A DNA stretch of 46,043 nt from positions 1 to 46,043 of the forward strand of contig JBGPKK010000020.1 of the NCBI GenBank assembly GCA_041485905.1, in the 5' to 3' direction. The stretch comes from JAHFUI01 sp041485905. Its GTDB lineage: Bacteria > Acidobacteriota > Vicinamibacteria > Vicinamibacterales > CAVVIG01. This document shows positions 40,198-46,043 of the stretch, in pieces. Made by a program: the position numbers and the translations under genes. The notes under the pieces are model-generated. The model had not been told where the DNA came from. It did not search any database and saw nothing but the letters and a program-made list of their open reading frames with translations. Each line of letters starts with the position of its first letter. Position 1 is the stretch's first letter.

Positions 40198-41640
40198 TCA
40201 GGCTTCTGGATTCGCCAGCGCCACGTGCGCGGCACCCGCCGCAAAGAAGCCGACGAACCACGCATAGTCGTACAGCGGTTTCATCACGGGTACGACGAGC
40301 CCTCCCCACGCCAGCGCACAGCCGATCGCGGTAGCGGCAATCGCACGCCCGTTCCAGCCGCGATAGACACCCTCCGTCAGGTAGAGATCCTCCAAGCGCA
40401 ATTCCCGGCGCCGCACGATCCAGTAGTCCGCGATCAGGACGCCGGCGATCGACCCCAGGCCGCCCGAGTACCCGAGCAGCCACGTGTAGATGTAGCCGGA
40501 CGCATCGGCGAGCAGCCGCCACGGCTGAATCGCGATGCCGAGAAGCCCGGTGATGAGACCGCCGGTCTTGAACCCGACGTACTTGGGAAAGGCATTGGCG
40601 AAGTCGTTGGCCGGCGAGACGACGTTCGCGGCGATGTTGACCGCCAGCGTCGCGACGACGACGGTGAACATCGAGACGGCGACGATGACCGGCGAGCTGA
40701 AACGACCCACAAGCTGCACGGGATCCCAGATCGACTCACCGTAGATGATCGCCGTCGCGCTCGTGATCATCACCCCCATCGCGGCGAACAGCGACATCGT
40801 CGTCGGCAGCGCCACGACCTGCCCGACGATCTGTTCACGCTGACTGCGGCCGAAGCGGGTGAAGTCGGGCATATTCAGCGACAGCGTCGCCCAGTAGCCG
40901 ATCATCGCGGTCAGCGACGGGACAAACACCGGCAGGAATTCGCGGAAGGTGTGGAACTTTCCCGGTTGGGCCAGCAGCGGCCCAAATCCATTCGCGTTCG
41001 ACACCGCCCACCACAGGAGTGCGCCGGTCATCACCAGGACGAATGGCGCCGCCCAGTTCTCCACTTCGCGGAGCAGATCCATACCGCGGTAGATGATGAA
41101 CACATTCAGGCCCCAGAACAGCAGGAACGACAGCCACTCCGTGTTGGTGTGCCCGGCGAACCCGGTCCCCAGCAGCGTTGCCCACCCGGGAATAACGGTC
41201 TTGAACATCGTCTGCAGCGCTTCGCCGCCGATCCACGCCTGGATGCCGAACCAGCCGCACGCGACCAGCGCCCGCATGAGGGCCGGCACGTTCGAGCCGA
41301 GGGTGCCGTAGGCGGCGCGCGCGAACACGGGGAAGGGAATCCCGTACTTCGTGCCGGGGTGCGAGTTCAGGAGGATCGGAACGAGGACGATCGTGTTGCC
41401 GAGCAGGATCGTGATGAGCGCCTGCGACCAGTTCATGCCGGCCGTCATGAGGCCCGACGCCAGCATGTAGGTTGGTATGCAGTGCGCCATGCTCACCCAC
41501 AAGGCCGCGTAGTTGTAGGTCGTCCAGTTGCGGCGGGACAGCGGCACAGGCGCGAGGTCGTGGTTGTAGAGCGCGCTGGCTTCGACTCGCGTCGTGTCGA
41601 TCAACTCGACGCGGCCGTCGGCAAGTCGTCGTTCATTCAT
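40198..41640 (-). CDS. NCS1-family purine/hydantoin/allantoin-type permease
   Basis: 480 residues, 12 membrane helices. The N-terminal part LYNHDLAPVPLSRRNWTTYN YAALWVSMAHCIPTYMLASG is diagnostic of NCS1, as are NSHPGTKYGIPFPVFARAAY GTLGSNVPALMRALVACGWF GIQAWIGGEAL and SLNMPDFTRFGRSQREQIVG Q. Members of this branch (PucI, Mhp1, PyrW types) import nucleobases, allantoin or hydantoins with Na+ or H+. The CPxxx-like proline motifs are in place. Divergent from the DUF6986 gene, which suggests purine-derived nitrogen use. Confidence 0.93.
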   Translation of the reverse strand: MNERRLADGRVELIDTTRVEASALYNHDLAPVPLSRRNWTTYNYAALWVSMAHCIPTYMLASGLMTAGMNWSQALITILLGNTIVLVPILLNSHPGTKYGIPFPVFARAAYGTLGSNVPALMRALVACGWFGIQAWIGGEALQTMFKTVIPGWATLLGTGFAGHTNTEWLSFLLFWGLNVFIIYRGMDLLREVENWAAPFVLVMTGALLWWAVSNANGFGPLLAQPGKFHTFREFLPVFVPSLTAMIGYWATLSLNMPDFTRFGRSQREQIVGQVVALPTTMSLFAAMGVMITSATAIIYGESIWDPVQLVGRFSSPVIVAVSMFTVVVATLAVNIAANVVSPANDFANAFPKYVGFKTGGLITGLLGIAIQPWRLLADASGYIYTWLLGYSGGLGSIAGVLIADYWIVRRRELRLEDLYLTEGVYRGWNGRAIAATAIGCALAWGGLVVPVMKPLYDYAWFVGFFAAGAAHVALANPEA

Positions 41641-41804
41641 GGCTCACGCTCCGGGCAGCCCGCTCCAAGCGATCAGTACTGGCGCCCTTTACGACGAACA
41701 GCCGCGACACCCGTTTCGCATGTCAGCAGCCTGAGCCGCCCGCCCGCAAGAATAGGCGCCGAGCCGTGTACCGACCGCAAGCGGCATGTCAGGTAGGCGC
41801 GGAT

Positions 41805-41810
41805 TATACT
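41805..41810 (+). promoter_or_regulatory. -10 element of the DUF6986 gene
   Basis: TATACT ends 8 nt before the ATG at 41819, and there is no Shine-Dalgarno between, so transcription should begin at or next to the start codon. The 178-bp gap to the divergent NCS1 gene probably also holds that gene's promoter, which I could not place. Confidence 0.5.
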
Positions 41811-41818
41811 TCCCGCCC

Positions 41819-43168
41819 ATGGCTGACACGACGATCCCCGACCAGGCGCTCAGCGTGTTCCTCGACAGTCTCGATCAGGGGAATCGGCGGATCGCCGCGC
41901 AGTTTCCTGGCGAGGTGCCGCGGCGCCAGCCGGTCCACACCGTGTACGGCGGCGCACATCTCTTCACAGCCGACGCGGCGCCGAAACTCGGCGCGATCGC
42001 GCTCCGAACGCTGCAGGAGTACGCGCCCGATGCCGGCACGCTTGCCGCCGCGATCGACTTCGACCGGGATCTCGCCGTCAGAATCTATCCCCGTGTGGTG
42101 GCGAAGCTTCAGCGCGAGCCGGTCGAAGACTTTCGGATCGATTTCGAGGACGGCTTCGGAAACCGAGGAGACGACGAGGAAGATCGATTCGCCCGCGCGG
42201 CCGCCCAGGCGGTGGCCGCGGCCCTGGCCGGCGGCACGCTCCCGCCCGGCATCGGCATTCGCATCAAGCCGCTCGGCGAGGATCTCAAACGGCGCAGCCT
42301 GCGGACGTTCGATCTGTTTCTCACCACACTCCTCGACGCCACCGGCGACGCGCTGCCGCCGAACTTCGTCGTCACGCTTCCCAAAATCACGGCAGTCGAG
42401 CAGGTGACGGCGCTCGCGTCGGCCTGCGACGCTTTTGAGTACTGGCGGGACATCCCCCACGGCACGCTGCGCTTCGAGTTGATGGTGGAGACGACCCAGT
42501 CGATTTTCTCGCCGGATGGGACGATCGCTCTGCCGCGGCTCGTCGCGGAAGGCCGCGGACGCATCGTCGCCGCGCATTTCGGCACCTACGACTACACGGC
42601 CGCATGCAACATCACGGCGGCCCACCAGGACATGCTGCATCCCGCCTGCGACTTCGCGAAGCACGTGATGCAGGTGGCGCTTGGGGGTACGGGCGTCTGG
42701 CTGTCGGATGGCGCAACCAACATCATGCCGGTCGGGCCGTATCGCGCGACGCCTGAGCGGTCCCTGACAGCCGACCAACGCGACGCGAACATGCGTGCCG
42801 TGCACCGCGCCTGGCGATTGCACGCCGAGCACGTGCGCCACTCGCTCATCACGGGCTTCTACCAGGGATGGGATCTACACCCCGCGCAGTTGCCATCGCG
42901 CTATGCCGCGGTGTTCGGGTTCTTTCTCGAAGGCCTCGACGCGGCGTCCGCGCGCCTGCGCAATTTCGTGGACAAGGCCGCGCAGGCCACACTCGCCGGC
43001 GGGGTGTTCGACGATGCCGCGACCGGACAAGGATTGCTGAATTACTTTCTGCGGGCGATGAACTGCGGCGCCATCAGCGAGCAGGAGGCGGTGGAGATGA
43101 GCGGTTTGACCGTAGAGGAGCTTCGCAGCCGATCGTTCCTGAAGATCCTGGCGAATAGACGACCGTGA
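41819..43168 (+). CDS. DUF6986 family protein (CitE/aldolase-like TIM barrel)
   Basis: 449 residues from ATG 41819. PVHTVYGGAHLFTADAAPKL opens the conserved part. EDFRIDFEDGFG, later FELMVETTQSIF and AHFGTYDYTAACNI line up with the metal- and substrate-binding strands of the HpcH/CitE/malate-synthase fold (Glu-Asp for metal, Glu in the middle). RNFVDKAAQATLAGGVFDDA ATGQGLL is the conserved end. The family has been called 'phosphoenolpyruvate kinase' in databases without evidence I know of. Its position next to an NCS1 carrier points to a step in purine/glyoxylate metabolism, which is inference. Leaderless start likely. Confidence 0.78.
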   Translation: MADTTIPDQALSVFLDSLDQGNRRIAAQFPGEVPRRQPVHTVYGGAHLFTADAAPKLGAIALRTLQEYAPDAGTLAAAIDFDRDLAVRIYPRVVAKLQREPVEDFRIDFEDGFGNRGDDEEDRFARAAAQAVAAALAGGTLPPGIGIRIKPLGEDLKRRSLRTFDLFLTTLLDATGDALPPNFVVTLPKITAVEQVTALASACDAFEYWRDIPHGTLRFELMVETTQSIFSPDGTIALPRLVAEGRGRIVAAHFGTYDYTAACNITAAHQDMLHPACDFAKHVMQVALGGTGVWLSDGATNIMPVGPYRATPERSLTADQRDANMRAVHRAWRLHAEHVRHSLITGFYQGWDLHPAQLPSRYAAVFGFFLEGLDAASARLRNFVDKAAQATLAGGVFDDAATGQGLLNYFLRAMNCGAISEQEAVEMSGLTVEELRSRSFLKILANRRP

Positions 43169-43201
43169 ACCTTATGACGAATCGGACGAGTCGGACGTAG
43201 T

Positions 43202-43252
43202 GTCCGGCTTTCTTGTCCGCCGAAGCCGCAGCGGCGAAGGCGGAAGCCGGAC
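43202..43252. repeat. Nested inverted repeat after the DUF6986 gene
   Basis: GTCCGGCTT (43202-43210) pairs with AAGCCGGAC (43244-43252); inside it TCCGCC pairs with GGCGGA and GCCGCAGCGGC forms a hairpin tip. It lies 33 bp after the DUF6986 stop in a 248-bp gap (43169-43416) in which I see no gene; it may end transcription or be another dispersed palindrome. Confidence 0.6.
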
Positions 43253-43416
43253 CTTGCGAAAGCGGACTCACAAAGAAGTGCCCGTGCGCGCTTGTGGTTT
43301 AATCAGGAGTATGCGTGGTCATACTTGGATTGGAATAGCTTTTGTCGGAGCGTGCGTGTCCGCCGAAGCCCAGTGGCTGAACCAACCGATGGCCGTACTT
43401 CGATGTTCGCAGCCGG

Positions 43417-43914
43417 TTACGGTGAGACGACTAGAGTCACCTGTCTTGTCGTAACCGTCACGAAGTGCTGGATAATGTCCAACGGGAATGAGTACGAACC
43501 GGCACGGTCAAAACGCCGCGTGTCAATGACGAGAGAGTTATAGCCGGCCTTAAACGATCCCCCATATCCGTGAATAAGGCCTCCGCTCGGATAAAAGAAC
43601 TCCCATTCGAACGATCCTTCCAGGCCACGTGGGCAGAACACCCAGGCGGTGAGATCGTACCAAGTGTTCAGTTTCAAAGCGGGGGCTGGAACGCGGAGTC
43701 CCCCTGGCGCGGCGGCGTCGACCGTCGTGACAATGATCCGCGTCGTGCCTGGTGGAGCGGTGGCGTCGGCAGGAGCGCCCGGAGGCAACGCAAACGTTTC
43801 CGTAGTGACATACGTTGCGCTTGTCGGCGAGGACGACTCGGTGGCACATCCTGTCGACGAGGCGATCAGAAGTGTCAGCGCGGCGATCGTTCTGGCACGA
43901 AGAGACGATATCAC
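43417..43914 (-). CDS. Putative lipoprotein, function unknown
   Basis: 165 residues from GTG 43914. The start ISSLRARTIAALTLLIASST GC has a basic n-region, a hydrophobic core and a lipobox-like STGC (Cys 23). The mature part has a Pro/Ala linker (LPPGAPADATAPPGTT) and beta-rich sequence (LNTWYDLTAWVFCPRGLEGS FEWEFFYPSGG, then FPLDIIQHFVTVTTRQVTLV V). No family is recognised. No Shine-Dalgarno precedes the GTG. It may be an isolated surface protein; codon use is less GC-biased than the genes to its left. Confidence 0.6.
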   Translation of the reverse strand: MISSLRARTIAALTLLIASSTGCATESSSPTSATYVTTETFALPPGAPADATAPPGTTRIIVTTVDAAAPGGLRVPAPALKLNTWYDLTAWVFCPRGLEGSFEWEFFYPSGGLIHGYGGSFKAGYNSLVIDTRRFDRAGSYSFPLDIIQHFVTVTTRQVTLVVSP

Positions 43915-44051
43915 AATACATCACATAAACCCAAGAGGCGGTAGTGGGTCAAATTGGTTTCATGCCAAGTTCGGCCTGCTCGGCCGTCTTTTGTGCCAAT
44001 TCGCTTTAGCATGTGGTAGCCTGAACTGCGGTCGGCGGCAGAGGCGGCGAG

Positions 44052-45185
44052 ATGTCGAATAGCCTGCCTCGGGTTCGTCGGCACGGTTTAGGAGCCTACG
44101 GCATGGCCGGCGAGTCGCATAGCGGCAATCCGCTGAAAGTACTGTTCGACAATCTGACATGGATTCTGCCATTGGTCGGAGTTGAGCAGATCGTTGGCCA
44201 GTTCGTTCACATCCCAAATTCAGACTGGCGTGTTGGCTTGGGACTCATGGTTTTGGGCGTGATTTGCTATTCGCTGACCGGTGGTTGGAGCCGTATCCCT
44301 CAGTACATCACGAACCTCAGGCGTTTACGAATCGTCAGGCTACCAGGACAGAAGGAAGTCGACATCGTAGAAGAAGGCAGACAGCGAGCGTTGCGATCAC
44401 AGATTCGGAGGCATGTGCAATCTCTCGTTCAGACTCGCCTGATTCTAAGTCACGATGCCGTCGAGGCCGCATTACGCAAGTGCGCTGGTGACCTACCGAA
44501 CCAGCGGATAGTTGGCGAGTTGGTGCGCGGATACGAGTACTTACTGGAGGATTGCGCGCACAAGAATGGAGCGATCAACGTAGCCGCGAACCGTTCGCTG
44601 CAAGATGCACCTGAAGAAATCAAAACGCCAGTTGATCAACTCGTTGAACAGATGGTCGATGCGATCTCGCTACATTTCCGTCTCTGGCGGGCCTTCAACG
44701 GGCTATTAGAGATTCCTGAAATAAGAGATGCGGCGCCGCGGCCGGAAATTTCGATAGCACGCGATGCCTTGGAGCTGCTGAAGAGCGATCTGCGAGACGC
44801 GGCTCACATGGATGGCTTCGGTTCCGTGAGACACATCTCCGAGCATTTGCAACCATCGTCGCCAGTCAAGAAAACGCCAATCGCTGACGAGCTGACGAAA
44901 TTAAGAGCGGAGGGATTGCACTCGATTAGGAATGAGTTCGAGGCCAATCCGCAGAATCTCCGAGTTTACTTACTAAGAGAAACAGAGTGGTCCGCGAGAA
45001 TCAAAGAAACAATGGCCCGGCTCGGATGCACAACACTAGAAATCAGCAAAGTTATGGACCTCACCAACTCTGAGATCGGTCGCGCCGCGGCCGGCGCTAA
45101 CTATGGGCCGGATGGAAATTGGCTGATCGGCTTGATGGAAATGCGATTGAGCCGCCTATTGGAAGTGATCGCGGCCCATTCCTAG
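44052..45185 (+). CDS. Unrecognised protein with two N-terminal membrane helices
   Basis: 377 residues. Two hydrophobic segments (FDNLTWILPLVGVEQIVGQF and VGLGLMVLGVICYSLTG, about 30-82) are followed by a large soluble region: basic at first (YITNLRRLRIVRLPGQKEVD), then helical (HVQSLVQTRLILSHDAVEAA LRKC) to a C-terminal part with ARIKETMARLGCTTLEISKV MDLTNSEIG. I cannot assign a family. The DNA is clearly AT-richer than the window average and sits beside an IS1-type transposase, so recent acquisition is likely. Its TAG shares CTAG with the transposase stop, which means its last codons may come from the IS end. GAGG lies 7 nt before the ATG. Confidence 0.65.
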   Translation: MSNSLPRVRRHGLGAYGMAGESHSGNPLKVLFDNLTWILPLVGVEQIVGQFVHIPNSDWRVGLGLMVLGVICYSLTGGWSRIPQYITNLRRLRIVRLPGQKEVDIVEEGRQRALRSQIRRHVQSLVQTRLILSHDAVEAALRKCAGDLPNQRIVGELVRGYEYLLEDCAHKNGAINVAANRSLQDAPEEIKTPVDQLVEQMVDAISLHFRLWRAFNGLLEIPEIRDAAPRPEISIARDALELLKSDLRDAAHMDGFGSVRHISEHLQPSSPVKKTPIADELTKLRAEGLHSIRNEFEANPQNLRVYLLRETEWSARIKETMARLGCTTLEISKVMDLTNSEIGRAAAGANYGPDGNWLIGLMEMRLSRLLEVIAAHS

Positions 45186-46027
45186 GCCGCGACCTTCACA
45201 GAGGCAGGTTCCGTGAGCGCCACGATTTCTTCAATTGACCAGACGTGCTGCGCGATGCCAGCTTCCATCGCTGGCGTGACGCGCAATGTCTGGTGAACGC
45301 GAGCAAAGTTGTAGTGCATGTAGAACAGCGCGACGGAGTGGGCGTGATTTTCAACCTTCTTGCTGAACGCATTCGTCAAACGTGTAAATCGGCGAATGTT
45401 CATCCGCATGGTGAGGTTTTGCCGCTCGACGTAGCTCGTGCTGATGTGCTTTGCATCCGGCTCGCCCGTCACGTCCTGCGGCACGCAGCCGATGCACTTC
45501 GCCGGGCTGTAGCGCGTGTCTGCAGCATTCGAACGGTAAACCTTATGAAGCATCGCATAATCGATGTCGCCACCGAAGGCATCTTCGACCGCCGAGAGAT
45601 ACATTTTGTGGCCGTCCGTCGTCAGTTGAATCCGATTCGAGATGCGGCCCGCAACGTCCTGCAAAAAGTCCGTCGCGCAGCCAGCGTCACGCAGCCCGAC
45701 GAGCCACGACAGCACGAGTTTGGTTTGTGCGTCAATCGCGACGAACGTCCAGACGTCACCGATCTTGCCGACAGCGGCTTTCTCGGGCGTCACTTGCTTT
45801 TGCTTGCAGCCGACGAACGACCAGATTTCATCCACTTGGATGCGGCGAACGTTGACATTGCGAATCGCTTCGTCCTGAAACTTCGCGCAGGCGGCTCCGA
45901 CGCTCGCCAGCAGGCGGAGAATCGTTCCCTTGGCTACGCCAGTCAGTCGCACCGTCGAGCGCACCGAGCAGCCTTCAACCAACGCCGAGATAACCGCAAC
46001 CTTCTTAACTGTGCTCAACCTGTTCAT
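45182..46027 (-). CDS. IS1-family transposase, 281 residues
   Basis: A full-length transposase. The N-terminal HTH region (LSTVKKVAVISALVEGCSVR STVRLTGVAKGTILRLL, 4-40) precedes the DDE core: VRRIQVDEIWSFVGCKQKQV (first Asp), DVWTFVAIDAQTKLVLSWLV and TTDGHKMYLSAVEDAFG (second Asp), and STSYVERQNLTMRMNIRRFT RLTNAFSKKVEN (Glu). HYNFARVHQTLRVTPAMEAG is the conserved end. The length and these blocks match the larger single-frame IS1 group, which needs no frameshift. TATGAT lies 6 nt before the ATG. The frame is intact, so the element may be active. It converges on the gene at 44052-45185. Confidence 0.92.
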   Translation of the reverse strand: MNRLSTVKKVAVISALVEGCSVRSTVRLTGVAKGTILRLLASVGAACAKFQDEAIRNVNVRRIQVDEIWSFVGCKQKQVTPEKAAVGKIGDVWTFVAIDAQTKLVLSWLVGLRDAGCATDFLQDVAGRISNRIQLTTDGHKMYLSAVEDAFGGDIDYAMLHKVYRSNAADTRYSPAKCIGCVPQDVTGEPDAKHISTSYVERQNLTMRMNIRRFTRLTNAFSKKVENHAHSVALFYMHYNFARVHQTLRVTPAMEAGIAQHVWSIEEIVALTEPASVKVAA

Positions 46028-46043
46028 GCACCTATCATACTAT
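45182..46043 (-). mobile_element. IS1-family insertion sequence, edge outside window
   Basis: The transposase gene fills all but 16 bp of this stretch. The upstream end of the element lies beyond 46043. The downstream end must lie left of 45182, inside or beyond the 3' part of the neighbouring gene, because terminal repeats lie outside the coding frame in this family; I could not identify the repeat without the other end. Confidence 0.7.

Overview
The window is high-GC bacterial DNA with very tight gene packing. Many neighbours overlap by 4 bp (ATGA, GTGA, TTGA), and several convergent pairs share stop-codon bases. A CarD-type regulator, a PEGA-repeat kinase-like protein, exported M16 and M28 peptidases, CHRD, DUF5777, DUF6526 and DUF6986 proteins and a TatC suggest Acidobacteriota, perhaps the Vicinamibacteria. 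This is inferred from gene content only; no 16S rRNA or other marker gene is present.

Layout. (1) 1-2554: the 5' part of a carD-like gene, a tRNA-Leu(CAA), then a decayed island holding an intact Phd/RelE-type toxin-antitoxin pair. Beside it lie relics of other genes: the start of a DISARM drmA joined to the end of a drmC-like phospholipase D gene, a frameshifted ImmA/IrrE peptidase tail, an IS91-like transposase piece and the HRDC end of a recQ-like helicase. (2) 2579-4773: an exported repeat protein, a beta-barrel protein and a DUF1353 protein. (3) 4949-7830: a palindromic operator/promoter driving a GntR (YtrA-type) regulator, ABC ATPase and ABC permease operon. (4) 7839-14386: PhoD-like phosphatase, DinB protein, a divergent methyltransferase/old-yellow-enzyme pair, an exported metallo-beta-lactamase-fold hydrolase and a cyclase. 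(5) 14383-17459: a translationally coupled PEGA pseudokinase and TonB-C protein. (6) 17731-24718: cupin and APC permease, an M16 peptidase, a 46-residue zinc ribbon, and a CHRD lipoprotein with a DUF5777 barrel. (7) 24915-30121: TatC with DUF6526, then an HlyD, ABC ATPase, ABC permease and TetR efflux operon with a clear inverted-repeat operator. (8) 30294-43168: a histidine kinase, two small proteins, MFS transporters, M28 peptidase, an RRM protein with a stand-alone DnaA domain I protein, LysR divergent from DUF4337, and an NCS1 transporter divergent from a CitE-like DUF6986 protein. (9) 43417-46043: a lipoprotein, an unrecognised two-helix membrane protein in AT-richer DNA, and an IS1-family transposase running off the window.

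Signals that cut across genes. Many genes have a TANNNT hexamer only 6-11 nt before the start codon and no ribosome-binding site, as expected of leaderless mRNAs. In two divergent pairs (11246/11273 and 38275/38299) the two -10 hexamers overlap each other within 23-26 bp. Three convergent pairs end on one shared CTAG. Short perfect palindromes with 4-nt loops recur between genes. The best candidate for an unusual system is the DISARM deletion scar in its island, followed by the overlapping leaderless promoters.
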